Shown piece after piece: positions 16,627-24,060 of a DNA stretch of 33,646 bases. The notes beneath the pieces were generated by a model, which ran no database searches, was not told where the DNA came from, and saw only the letters and a list, made by a program, of their open reading frames with translations. This DNA comes from Streptomyces sp. DH37 (GTDB lineage: Bacteria > Actinomycetota > Actinomycetes > Streptomycetales > Streptomycetaceae). The position numbers and the translations under genes were made by a program. The stretch spans positions 1-33,646 of the forward strand of contig NZ_JARVKV010000070.1 of NCBI RefSeq assembly GCF_029813835.1, in the 5' to 3' direction. Numbering within the stretch: the first letter of the stretch is position 1; each line of letters starts with the position of its first letter.

Positions 16627-17298
16627 CTACCGGTCGCCGGGCCGGACCAGCCCGCTCTCGTACGCGTACACCGCCGCCTGCACCCGGTCGCGCAGGCCCA
16701 GCTTGGTCAGCACATGGCCGACGTGGGTCTTCACCGTCGTCTCGCTGACGAAGAGGTCCGCGGCGATCTCGGCGTTCGACAGGCCGCGCGCCACCAGCTT
16801 GAGCACCTCGACCTCGCGCTCGGTGAGCGTGCCCAGGGCGTCGGGCACCCGCTCCTCGCCCGAGGGCAGCTTCCCGGCGTACTTGTCCAGCAGGCGGCGG
16901 GTGACGCTGGGGGCGAGCATCGCCTCGCCGGCCGCCACCACCCGGATCGCCTGGACCAGCTCGGCGGCCGGGGCGTCCTTGAGCAGGAAGCCGGAGGCGC
17001 CCGCGCGCAGCGCCTCCACCACGTACTCGTCCAGGTCGAACGTGGTGAGCACCAGCACCTTGGCGGGGCCGTCCTTGGCCGGGCCGGTGATCTGGCGGGT
17101 GGCCTCCACGCCGTCCATCCGCGGCATCCGGATGTCCATCAGCACCACGTCCGGCTGGAGCGCCCGCACCTGGTCCAGCGCCTGGAGGCCGTCTCCGGCC
17201 TCGCCCACCACGGCGATGTCCCCCTCGGCCTCCAGGATCATCCGGAAGCCGGTGCGCAGCAGCGGCTGGTCGTCGACCAGCAGGACGCGGATTGCCAC
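16627..17298 (-). CDS. NarL/LuxR-family response regulator
   Basis: Encodes 223 residues. The receiver domain (1-120) has the acidic pair D9-D10, phospho-acceptor D55 in LMDIRMPRMDG, the Thr pair in VLTTFD and Lys in LLKDAP. The C-terminal LuxR-type helix-turn-helix (about 155-220) reads LTEREVEVLKLVARGLSN and VSETTVKTHVGHVLTKLGLR. The GTG at 17298 is chosen because AGGAG precedes it by 5 nt. All phosphorylation residues are intact, so a kinase partner is expected, but no histidine kinase gene lies within this window; the next gene is a RecB-like nuclease. Targets are unknown. The convergent SBP genes are only a positional suggestion. Confidence 0.92.
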   Translation of the reverse strand: MAIRVLLVDDQPLLRTGFRMILEAEGDIAVVGEAGDGLQALDQVRALQPDVVLMDIRMPRMDGVEATRQITGPAKDGPAKVLVLTTFDLDEYVVEALRAGASGFLLKDAPAAELVQAIRVVAAGEAMLAPSVTRRLLDKYAGKLPSGEERVPDALGTLTEREVEVLKLVARGLSNAEIAADLFVSETTVKTHVGHVLTKLGLRDRVQAAVYAYESGLVRPGDR

Positions 17299-17343
17299 GG
17301 AAACTCCTATTCGGGGCCGGAAACTCGGGAGGCCCATTCTTGC

Positions 17344-18357
17344 CTAAGGGGCCGAGCCCCCTCCCTCCGGGAGGCCGCTGCCGGAACCGTCACCGGAGCC
17401 GCTGCCGGAGCCGTCACCGGAATCGTCACCGGAATCGTCACCGGAGGCGCCCGCTGCGCCGTCCGCCCGCTCCAGCGGCAGCCGCGGCTGGATCATCAGC
17501 GGATAGGGCGGGGGAGTGCCCCCGAACTCCGGGCACAGCGCCCGGTGGGCACACCAGTCGCACAGCGGGCCAGGCCGGGGCCGCCAGTCGCCGCTCTCGG
17601 TCGCGCGCCGGATCGCGTCCCACAGGGCCAGCAGCTTGCGCTCCACGCCGCGCAGGTCGCCCTCGTCCGGGTCGTAGGTGAGCACGTCGCCGCTGCCCAG
17701 GTAGACCAGCTGCAGCCGGCGCGGGATCGTGCCGCGCAGCCGCCACAGCACCAGGGCGTAGAACTTCATCTGGAACAGGGCGCCGGCGGCGTACTCCGGC
17801 CGGGGCGCCTTGCCGGTCTTGTAGTCGACGATGCGGACCTCGCCGGTGGGCGCCACGTCCACCCGGTCGATGATCCCGCGCAGCCGCAGCCCGGAGTCCA
17901 GCCGCGCCTCCACGAACAGCTCGCGCTCGGCGGGCTCCAGCCTCGTCGGATCCTCCAGCGAGAACCAGCGCTCGACCAGCTCCTCCGCCCGGGCCAGCCA
18001 CCGGGCCAGCTCGGCGCCGTCGGCCGCGCCCTCGCCCGGGGCCGCCTGGCCGTCCTCGGTGAACAGCTCCGCCAGCTCCGGCCGCTTCGCCAGCAGCCGC
18101 TCCCACTCCCGCGCCACCATCGAGCGCGCCCGCCGTACGTTGCGCTCGGCCGCCGGGGAGTCGAAGAGCCGCTCCAGCACCGCGTGCACCACCGTGCCCC
18201 GCGTGGCCGCGGGCGTCGGTTTCTCGGGCAGTTTGTCGATCACCCGGAAGCGGTACAGCAGCGGGCACTGCATGAAGTCGGCGGCCCGTGAGGGCGACAG
18301 GGAGTTGGGCGGCGAGGCGGGTGAGGACGCCTTGCCGGCTGCCGGATGGGAGACCAT
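17344..18357 (-). CDS. RecB-family Fe-S exonuclease-like protein
   Basis: Encodes 337 residues of the PD-(D/E)XK nuclease superfamily, related to the nuclease domain of AddB/RecB and to Cas4. Catalytic features are GTVVHAVLERLFD, the acidic GIIDRVD and the IVDYKTGK motif. Four cysteines, C31 (FMQCPLLYRF) and C266, C269, C275 (LCDWCAHRALCPEF), match the AddB-type 4Fe-4S staple. No helicase domain is attached. The C-terminus is an acidic Gly/Ser/Asp tail encoded by 12-bp repeats. The M. tuberculosis homologue (Rv2119, from memory) also sits beside trmI near the proteasome genes. The DNA substrate is unknown. The start is ATG 18357, 7 nt after a TAGGGT box and without a clear ribosome-binding site, suggesting leaderless translation. 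Confidence 0.85.
   Translation of the reverse strand: MVSHPAAGKASSPASPPNSLSPSRAADFMQCPLLYRFRVIDKLPEKPTPAATRGTVVHAVLERLFDSPAAERNVRRARSMVAREWERLLAKRPELAELFTEDGQAAPGEGAADGAELARWLARAEELVERWFSLEDPTRLEPAERELFVEARLDSGLRLRGIIDRVDVAPTGEVRIVDYKTGKAPRPEYAAGALFQMKFYALVLWRLRGTIPRRLQLVYLGSGDVLTYDPDEGDLRGVERKLLALWDAIRRATESGDWRPRPGPLCDWCAHRALCPEFGGTPPPYPLMIQPRLPLERADGAAGASGDDSGDDSGDGSGSGSGDGSGSGLPEGGGSAP
17371..17442 (-). repeat. 12-bp repeat array in RecB-like C-terminus
   Basis: Six consecutive 12-bp units of the type GGAATCGTCACC (plus strand) run from 17371 to 17442; two adjacent units are identical and the rest differ at one to four positions. In frame they encode Gly-(Asp/Ser)-(Asp/Gly)-Ser-like tetrapeptides. 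The array probably grew by slippage. Confidence 0.8.
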
Positions 18358-18364
18358 GGGAACG

Positions 18365-18370
18365 ACCCTA
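18365..18370 (-). promoter_or_regulatory. -10 box of a leaderless recB-like transcript
   Basis: TAGGGT on the minus strand ends 7 nt before the ATG at 18357, so the transcript should start at or next to the start codon. No clear -35 box is visible. Confidence 0.45.
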
Positions 18371-18414
18371 CGGCCCGCCACCGACACGCCGCCGCTTACC
18401 ATCGGTGGCGTACC

Positions 18415-18471
18415 CCTTCGCACCCCCCTCGCGCCGCATGATCGTGGGGGCGGCACCAGCGGGTGCGAGGG
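18415..18471 (+). promoter_or_regulatory. leader hairpin of the S2P gene
   Basis: An 11-bp stem (CCTTCGCACCC with GGGTGCGAGGG, one G-T pair) encloses a second 5-bp stem (GCCGC/GCGGC, 18433-18437 with 18450-18454). It ends 11 nt before the GAGGGG ribosome-binding site. A TACCAT box at 18397-18402 could be the -10, which would place the structure at the 5' end of the mRNA. Confidence 0.35.
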
Positions 18472-18492
18472 CACCTTCTACGAGGGGAACCC

Positions 18493-19722
18493 GTGGCGGA
18501 CACGGACAACAGCGGGCGGCCGGGGCCCGGCTCCGGCGGATCGGCGAACGGCAGGCCGAAGCGTCCGCGGGAGAGCGGTGGCGGCATTCTCATGGGCCGC
18601 CCCTTCGGCGTGCCCGTGTACGTGGCGCCGAGCTGGTTCATCGTCGCCGCCCTGATCACCTGGGTCTTCGGCGGGCAGCTGGAGCGCGTGCTCCCGGAGC
18701 TGGGCGGCACCCGCTACCTGGTGTCCCTGTTCTTCGCGGTCGCCTTCTACGCCTCGGTGCTGGTCCACGAGCTGGCCCACACCGTCGCGGCCCTGCGCTT
18801 CAAGCTCCCGGTGCGCCGCATCCAGCTCCAGTTCTTCGGCGGGGTGTCGGAGATCGAGAAGGAGAGCGAGACCCCGGGCCGGGAGTTCGTCCTGGCCTTC
18901 GTCGGCCCGCTGCTCTCCCTGGTGCTGTCGGGCGTGTTCTACCTGGGGCTGTTCGCTGTCGAGCCCGGCACCGTGCCGGCGGTGCTGCTGGCCGGGCTGA
19001 TGATCTCCAACCTCATCGTGGCGGTGTTCAACCTGCTGCCGGGCCTGCCCCTGGACGGCGGCCGGATGCTGCGCGCGGTGGTGTGGAAGATCAGCGGCAG
19101 GCCCATGACCGGCACCGTCGCCGCCGCCTGGACCGGCCGCGCCCTCGCCGTCGCCGTCCTGATCGGGATGCCGCTGCTCAGCTACGCCGGGGGCTACGGC
19201 GCCGAGGAGGGCTTCGGCGGTGTGGACTCCATCACCGACGCCCTGCTCGCCGCGATCCTCGCCGCGATCATCTGGACCGGAGCCGGGAACAGCCTGCGGA
19301 TGGCCCGGCTGCGCGAGCGCCTGCCCGAGCTGAGCGCCCGCGCCCTGACCCGCCGCGCCGTCCCCGTCTCCACCGACACCCCCCTGTCGGAGGGGCTGCG
19401 CCGCGCCAACGACGCCGGGGCCCGCGCCCTGGTGGTCGTGGACGGCCAGGGCGAGGCGGTCGCCATCGTCCGCGAGGCGGCCATCGCCGGGGTGCCCGAG
19501 CACCGCCGCCCCTGGGTCGCGGTGAGCACCCTGGCCCAGGACGTCACCGAGGGCATGCGGGTGTGGGCCGAGCTGGCCGGCGAGGAGCTGCTGGAGCACC
19601 TGCGCGCCACCCCGGCCACGGAGTACCTGGTGGTCGAGGAGAACGGCGAGATCTACGGCGTGCTGTCGGCCGGGGACGTCGAGCGGGCCTTCGTGGCAGC
19701 CATGGCCAAACCCGTCTCCTGA
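18493..19722 (+). CDS. M50-family site-2 protease with CBS domains
   Basis: Encodes 409 residues. This is an intramembrane zinc metalloprotease of the site-2 protease class. The zinc motif HELAH lies at residues 92-96 in a membrane segment, with the third ligand region LPGLPLDGGRM in a later one. Hydrophobic segments occupy about 45-260. The C-terminal cytosolic part (about 270-405) looks like a CBS-domain pair, which in related proteases binds nucleotides or regulates access. The GTG at 18493 has GAGGGG 5 nt upstream. The first 30 residues are hydrophilic and disordered. Such enzymes cleave membrane-bound anti-sigma factors or remnant signal peptides; the substrate here is unknown. It is divergent from the RecB-like gene and followed by trmI 75 bp later. 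Confidence 0.9.
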   Translation: MADTDNSGRPGPGSGGSANGRPKRPRESGGGILMGRPFGVPVYVAPSWFIVAALITWVFGGQLERVLPELGGTRYLVSLFFAVAFYASVLVHELAHTVAALRFKLPVRRIQLQFFGGVSEIEKESETPGREFVLAFVGPLLSLVLSGVFYLGLFAVEPGTVPAVLLAGLMISNLIVAVFNLLPGLPLDGGRMLRAVVWKISGRPMTGTVAAAWTGRALAVAVLIGMPLLSYAGGYGAEEGFGGVDSITDALLAAILAAIIWTGAGNSLRMARLRERLPELSARALTRRAVPVSTDTPLSEGLRRANDAGARALVVVDGQGEAVAIVREAAIAGVPEHRRPWVAVSTLAQDVTEGMRVWAELAGEELLEHLRATPATEYLVVEENGEIYGVLSAGDVERAFVAAMAKPVS

Positions 19723-19760
19723 GCCACCCCTGGGCCGCCCGGTCCCCCCGGGGGCCTCGA

Positions 19761-19790
19761 TTACGGCCGGGGGCGAGCCTGGACTACCCT
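19761..19790 (+). promoter_or_regulatory. trmI promoter, leaderless
   Basis: TTACGG (19761-19766) and TACCCT (19785-19790) are 18 bp apart, and the ATG follows the -10 by 7 nt. With no ribosome-binding site before the ATG, a leaderless mRNA is likely. Confidence 0.55.
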
Positions 19791-19797
19791 TGCCCCC

Positions 19798-20733
19798 ATG
19801 TCCGAACCGACCGGTGCCGCCCGCCGTCGCGGGCCCTTCCAGGTCGGGGACCAGGTCCAGCTCACCGACCCCAAGGGACGCCACTACACCTTCACGCTCG
19901 AGGCGGGGAAGAGCTTCCACACCCACAAGGGAGCCTTCCCCCACGACGAGCTGATCGGTGCTCCCGAGGGCACGGTCGTCCGTACCACGGGAAACGTCGC
20001 CTACCTCGCGCTGCGTCCCCTGCTCCCCGACTACGTCCTGTCCATGCCGCGCGGCGCGGCCGTCGTCTACCCCAAGGACGCGGGGCAGATCCTCGCGATG
20101 GCCGACATCTTCCCCGGCGCGCGCGTCGTCGAGGCGGGCGTCGGCTCCGGCTCGCTGAGCACGTTCCTGCTGCGGGCCGTGGGCGACCAGGGCATGCTGC
20201 ACTCCTACGAGCGCCGCGCCGACTTCGCCGACATCGCCCGGCAGAACGTCGAGCGGTACTTCGGCGGTCCGCACCCGGCCTGGGAGCTGACCGTCGGCGA
20301 CCTCCAGGACAACCTGTCGGACACCGACGTCGACCGGGTCATCCTGGACATGCTCGCCCCCTGGGAGTGCCTGGAGGCCGTCTCCAAGGCCCTCGTCCCC
20401 GGCGGCATCCTGTGCGCCTACGTCGCCACCACCACCCAGCTCGCCCGCACCGTGGAGTCCATCCGCGAGCACGGCACCTTCAACGAGCCGGCGGCCTGGG
20501 AGACCATGGTGCGCACCTGGCACGTCGAGGGGCTGGCCGTCCGTCCCGACCACCGCATGATCGGCCACACCGGCTTCCTGCTCACCGCCCGCCGCCTCGC
20601 CGACGGTGTGGAGCCGCCGATGCGCCGCCGCCGCCCGGCCAAGGGCGCCTACGGCGAGGACTACAGCGGTCCGGGCAGCGGCTCGGGCAGTGGCTCCGAC
20701 AGCGGCTCCGGCGGTGGTTCCGGCCGAGGCTGA
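19798..20733 (+). CDS. trmI: tRNA (adenine-58-N1)-methyltransferase
   Basis: Encodes 311 residues. It methylates N1 of A58 in the T-loop of tRNAs using S-adenosylmethionine, as a tetramer in characterised homologues. The N-terminal beta-domain (about 10-85) precedes a Rossmann methyltransferase with VVEAGVGSGSLSTFLLRAVG as SAM motif I and VILDMLAPWECL as motif IV. FQVGDQVQLTDPKGRHY near the start is characteristic of actinobacterial TrmI, such as M. tuberculosis Rv2118c. The last 20 residues are a Gly/Ser tail absent from the enzyme core. Position between the S2P-like protease and the proteasome genes is conserved in part in mycobacteria. It ends before a strong hairpin. Confidence 0.94.
   Translation: MSEPTGAARRRGPFQVGDQVQLTDPKGRHYTFTLEAGKSFHTHKGAFPHDELIGAPEGTVVRTTGNVAYLALRPLLPDYVLSMPRGAAVVYPKDAGQILAMADIFPGARVVEAGVGSGSLSTFLLRAVGDQGMLHSYERRADFADIARQNVERYFGGPHPAWELTVGDLQDNLSDTDVDRVILDMLAPWECLEAVSKALVPGGILCAYVATTTQLARTVESIREHGTFNEPAAWETMVRTWHVEGLAVRPDHRMIGHTGFLLTARRLADGVEPPMRRRRPAKGAYGEDYSGPGSGSGSGSDSGSGGGSGRG
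20674..20721 (+). repeat. 12-bp repeats encoding Gly/Ser tail of TrmI
   Basis: Four 12-bp units related to GGCAGCGGCTCC run in frame and encode Gly-Ser-Gly-Ser-like tetrapeptides at the C-terminus of TrmI. The pattern and period match the repeat in the nearby RecB-like gene. Confidence 0.7.
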
Positions 20734-20765
20734 CCGGCCCCGGGCCGCCCGCCGCAACGGCATCC

Positions 20766-20803
20766 CCGCGCCGCCGAGTTCCCCGCGGAACCCGGCGGCG
20801 CGG
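20766..20803 (+). terminator. terminator after trmI
   Basis: A 17-bp stem with one A-C mismatch (CCGCGCCGCCG then GTTCC, pairing with GGAAC then CGGCGGCGCGG) is closed by a CCGC tetraloop. It starts 33 nt after the trmI stop. Confidence 0.7.
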
Positions 20804-20928
20804 GCGTGTACGGGCCCGGCCGGAGCGGCGTCCCGCGGTGAGGCGCACCCGGCCGTTCCGCCCCGGTGTGACGTGTGGCACGATGCTGGCCACCCCCGGC
20901 CGCCCGCACCTCACAGGAGTCGACCCGC

Positions 20929-21660
20929 GTGCAGCTCCCGGCAGACTCTGCGCCCTCTCCCTCCGCGCCGTCCCCGACCTCCGGTCCCTCCCGCTCCTCG
21001 TCGCCGTCGTCCCCGTTCTCGCAGCTGCCCTCGCAGTCCTCCTCGCCGTACGTCCCGCCCCAGCCCGGCCCCCCGGAACCCTCCGCGGCGGAGCGCGTAC
21101 CGCCTTCCCCCGCCGCGCTGCCCCACACCCGCGCCCGCGTGCCGCACTGGCTGGCGACGGCCGCCGCGCTGGGCGCCGTGCTGGGCGCCTCCGCGCTGCT
21201 GGAGCCCGTCGGCGCCGGCGCCGCACAGCCGCGGGAGACCGCCGCGGTGGCTCCCGGTCCCGACGCGGACACGGCGCGTTACCCGCTGGAGTGCGGCCCG
21301 GTGGAGGCCGAGGTGGTCGACAGGGCCGCCGTGGACTTCGACGGCGACGGACGGGCCGAGACCGTCGCGGTGGTGCGCTGCGCCGCGGGGATCGGCACCC
21401 CGCCCAGCGGGGTGTACGTCCTGGCGCACCCCGCGCGCGAGGGCGGCCGTCCGCGGATCGCCGAGACCCTGGTGGACCCCGGGGAGGGGATGGCCGTCCA
21501 GGACCTGGCCGTCCGCGACCGCACGGTCTCCGCCAGGCTGCTCGGCTACTCCTCGGAGGACGTGCCCCGCTGCTGCCCCGACAGGGCGCGGGACGTCGAA
21601 TGGGAGTGGCGGGGCGGCGCGTTCGTGCTGGAGGCGGCGCCGACCGCCCGGAGCGTGTGA
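20929..21660 (+). CDS. unknown membrane-anchored protein with FG-GAP-like motif
   Basis: Encodes 243 residues from the GTG at 20929, with CAGGAG 9 nt upstream. I do not recognise a named family. Residues 1-75 are almost entirely Pro, Ser and Gln. One hydrophobic helix follows (WLATAAALGAVLGASALLEP, about 91-110), then a globular part of about 130 residues. This contains AAVDFDGDGRAETVAVVRC, an acidic DxDxDGxxE loop like the calcium-binding turns of FG-GAP/VCBS repeats, and several cysteines (LECG, VRCA, RCCPD). The topology is probably a disordered cytosolic N-terminus and an exported C-terminal domain. It lies between trmI and the convergent ferredoxin gene. Function is unknown. Confidence 0.7.
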   Translation: MQLPADSAPSPSAPSPTSGPSRSSSPSSPFSQLPSQSSSPYVPPQPGPPEPSAAERVPPSPAALPHTRARVPHWLATAAALGAVLGASALLEPVGAGAAQPRETAAVAPGPDADTARYPLECGPVEAEVVDRAAVDFDGDGRAETVAVVRCAAGIGTPPSGVYVLAHPAREGGRPRIAETLVDPGEGMAVQDLAVRDRTVSARLLGYSSEDVPRCCPDRARDVEWEWRGGAFVLEAAPTARSV

Positions 21661-21674
21661 GCGGGCCCGCGGCG

Positions 21675-21693
21675 CCCGCCGGGAGGCGGCGGG
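21675..21693. terminator. hairpin between convergent genes
   Basis: A 7-bp stem, CCCGCCG with CGGCGGG, and a 5-nt loop fill the 34-bp gap between the unknown membrane protein and ferredoxin stop codons. Confidence 0.4.
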
Positions 21694-21694
21694 A

Positions 21695-22006
21695 CTACTC
21701 GACGCCGGGGCCGTACACCTCGACGCCGTCGGTCACCCGGCGCACGTGGATGCACTCGCCCGGGCACTCCCTGGCCGAGTCCACCACGTCGTTCAGCAGC
21801 GGAAGCGGCACGGGCGCGGTCGCGCCCGGCTCCGTGCGCAACTCCGCCTCCTCGCCCGCGGGGGCGGGGCCCTTCACGTAGGCGAGTCCGTCGATGTCCA
21901 GCTCGAAGACGTCGGGCGCGTACTGCGCGCAGATGCCGTCGCCGGTGCAGAGGTCCTGGTCGATCCAGACTTCCAGTTCTGCGGTCTGCTCGTTCTGCGC
22001 GCCCAT
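21695..22006 (-). CDS. small ferredoxin
   Basis: Encodes 103 residues of the single-cluster ferredoxin type common in actinomycetes, electron carriers often serving cytochromes P450 or other oxidoreductases. Cysteines lie at C20 and C26 (LCTGDGIC) and at C81 and C85 (RECPGECI). C-x5-C with a distant C-P is the 3Fe-4S pattern; the missing central cysteine of the CxxCxxC triad and the additional C85 leave the cluster type uncertain. The stretch of about 20 residues at 46-66 (GPAPAGEEAE and beyond) is longer than in minimal relatives. The ATG at 22006 has only a weak ribosome-binding site. The gene is divergent from arc across 279 bp, so the two share a control region. Confidence 0.85.
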   Translation of the reverse strand: MGAQNEQTAELEVWIDQDLCTGDGICAQYAPDVFELDIDGLAYVKGPAPAGEEAELRTEPGATAPVPLPLLNDVVDSARECPGECIHVRRVTDGVEVYGPGVE

Positions 22007-22140
22007 GTTCGCTGCCTGCCGTTCCTGCGCTCGTGACCGGGCCGTGCGACGGATCGTCGCTGTGATCTTGGCGGAATAGAGCCACCCGTGACGGGGGTTG
22101 ACGCTTCAGACGATACAACCGGCCGCTTTCCGGCGAGGTT

Positions 22141-22156
22141 GGGTGGGTACTCACCC
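22141..22156. promoter_or_regulatory. palindrome in the ferredoxin-arc control region
   Basis: GGGTGGGTACTCACCC is a dyad with a single mismatched pair type on each side of the GTAC centre. It stands near the middle of the divergent region and may be an operator. The binding protein is unknown. Confidence 0.4.
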
Positions 22157-22215
22157 GGGGTAAGGGAGTGCGCAAGGGTGAAGATCAGACACACCCCGAC
22201 CGTGTTTGTGATCTA

Positions 22216-22247
22216 GGGGTTTCAACCCCCACAGGTCCAGGTAGGGT
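22216..22247 (+). promoter_or_regulatory. arc promoter with overlapping palindrome
   Basis: GTTTCA (22219-22224) and TAGGGT (22242-22247) are 17 bp apart. The palindrome GGGGTT-TC-AACCCC (22216-22229) covers the -35 box, so a bound protein would compete with RNA polymerase. pafA has the same GTTTCA-N17-TAnnGT layout. Confidence 0.55.
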
Positions 22248-22285
22248 CTGGAAGCGTCCAGCTCCCCTTGGAGGAGGTGAGGACC

Positions 22286-24052
22286 GTGGCAGCCCACGAC
22301 GACGACATCAACCGCGGCATCCGGCCCGAACGGGGTTCCGACGACCCGGCAGGCCAGGTTGCCCATCTCGAGCAGGAGCTCGCCGTCCTGCGCCGCAAGC
22401 TCGCCGACTCTCCGCGGCACACTCGGATTCTCGAGGAGCGGATCGTCGAGCTGCAGACCAATCTGGCCGGCGTGTCCGCGCAGAACGAGCGGCTGGCCAA
22501 CACCCTCCGTGAGGCCCGCGACCAGATCGTGGCCCTCAAGGAGGAGGTCGACCGGCTGGCCCAGCCACCGGCCGGCTTCGGGGTTTTCCTGCAGGCGAAC
22601 GAGGACGGTACGGCCGACATCTTCACCGGCGGGCGCAAGCTCCGGGTGAACGTCAGCCCCAGCGTCGACCTCGACGAGCTCAGGCGTGGCCAGGAGGTCA
22701 TGCTGAACGAGGCGCTCAACGTGGTCGAGGCCATGGACTTCGAACGAGCCGGGGACATCGTCACCCTCAAGGAGGTCCTGGAGGACGGCGAGCGCGCCCT
22801 GGTGATCGGGCACACCGACGAGGAGCGTGTGGTAAAGCTCGCCGAGCCGCTGATGAACGCCACGCTCCGGGCCGGTGACGCTCTGCTGCTGGAGCCGCGC
22901 TCGGGGTACGTCTACGAGGTCGTGCCCAAGAGCGAGGTCGAGGAGCTCGTCCTCGAAGAGGTCCCGGACATCGACTACACCAAGATCGGTGGCCTGGGCG
23001 GTCAGATCGAGCTGATCCGCGACGCGGTGGAGCTCCCCTACCTCTACCCGGACCTGTTCAAGGAGCACGAACTCCGTCCTCCCAAGGGCGTCCTGCTCTA
23101 CGGCCCGCCCGGCTGCGGCAAGACCCTCATCGCCAAGGCCGTGGCGAACTCCCTTGCCAAGAAGGTCGCCGAGGTGACCGGGCAGCCCCAGGGGAAGAGC
23201 TACTTCCTCAACATCAAGGGCCCCGAGCTGCTCAACAAGTACGTCGGCGAGACCGAGCGGCACATCCGGCTGGTCTTCCAGCGCGCCAGGGAGAAGGCGA
23301 GCGAGGGCACGCCCGTCATCGTCTTCTTCGACGAGATGGACTCCCTCTTCCGCACCCGCGGCTCCGGTGTCAGCTCGGACGTGGAGAACACCATCGTCCC
23401 GCAGCTGCTGTCGGAGATCGACGGTGTGGAGGGCCTGGAGAACGTCATCGTCATCGGCGCCTCCAACCGCGAGGACATGATCGACCCGGCGATCCTGCGC
23501 CCCGGCCGCCTCGATGTGAAGATCAAGATCGAGCGCCCGGATGCCGAGGCCGCCAGGGACATCTTCTCGAAGTACCTGACCCCGAACCTCCCGCTGCACG
23601 CGGACGACCTCGCGGAGCACAACAACGACCCCGAGGCCACCGTCGCCGGGATGATCCAGTCGGTCGTCGAGCAGATGTACGCCGAGTCCGAGGAGAACCG
23701 CTTCCTGGAGGTCACCTACGCCAACGGTGACAAGGAGGTCCTGTACTTCAAGGACTTCAACTCCGGCGCGATGATCCAGAACATCGTCGACCGGGCCAAG
23801 AAGATGGCGATCAAGGCCTTCCTCGACCACAACCAGAAGGGTCTGAGGGTCTCCCACCTGCTCGCCGCGTGCGTGGACGAGTTCAAGGAGAACGAGGACC
23901 TGCCCAACACCACCAACCCCGACGACTGGGCCCGCATCTCCGGGAAGAAGGGCGAGCGGATCGTCTTCATCCGCACCCTGGTCACCGGAAAGCAGGGCGC
24001 GGACACCGGACGCTCCATCGACACGGTGGCCAACACCGGTCAGTACCTGTAA
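22286..24052 (+). CDS. arc: proteasome-associated AAA ATPase ARC (Mpa)
   Basis: Encodes 588 residues. The hexameric ATPase captures pupylated proteins, unfolds them and feeds them into the 20S core. Order of parts: N-terminal coiled coil (about 23-92, interrupted near PRH at 43-45) that binds Pup; tandem OB domains (about 97-240); AAA module with Walker A GPPGCGKT at 273-280, Walker B VIVFFDEMD at 344-352 and arginine-finger region near LRPGRLD. It ends in GQYL; the Tyr-containing tail is the motif that docks into pockets of the PrcA ring. The GTG at 22286 is chosen because it gives the MAAHDDD N-terminus I remember for S. coelicolor; GTG 22277 would sit directly against the GGAGGAG. A T-tract terminator follows. 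Confidence 0.97.
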   Translation: MAAHDDDINRGIRPERGSDDPAGQVAHLEQELAVLRRKLADSPRHTRILEERIVELQTNLAGVSAQNERLANTLREARDQIVALKEEVDRLAQPPAGFGVFLQANEDGTADIFTGGRKLRVNVSPSVDLDELRRGQEVMLNEALNVVEAMDFERAGDIVTLKEVLEDGERALVIGHTDEERVVKLAEPLMNATLRAGDALLLEPRSGYVYEVVPKSEVEELVLEEVPDIDYTKIGGLGGQIELIRDAVELPYLYPDLFKEHELRPPKGVLLYGPPGCGKTLIAKAVANSLAKKVAEVTGQPQGKSYFLNIKGPELLNKYVGETERHIRLVFQRAREKASEGTPVIVFFDEMDSLFRTRGSGVSSDVENTIVPQLLSEIDGVEGLENVIVIGASNREDMIDPAILRPGRLDVKIKIERPDAEAARDIFSKYLTPNLPLHADDLAEHNNDPEATVAGMIQSVVEQMYAESEENRFLEVTYANGDKEVLYFKDFNSGAMIQNIVDRAKKMAIKAFLDHNQKGLRVSHLLAACVDEFKENEDLPNTTNPDDWARISGKKGERIVFIRTLVTGKQGADTGRSIDTVANTGQYL

Positions 24053-24060
24053 AGACACCG

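Noticed and set aside
18288..21881. Open frame of more than 1,100 codons overlapping the S2P and trmI genes
   Set aside because: Arg/Pro/Gly-rich translation without any motif; it spans several well-supported genes in another frame, as expected in high-GC DNA.
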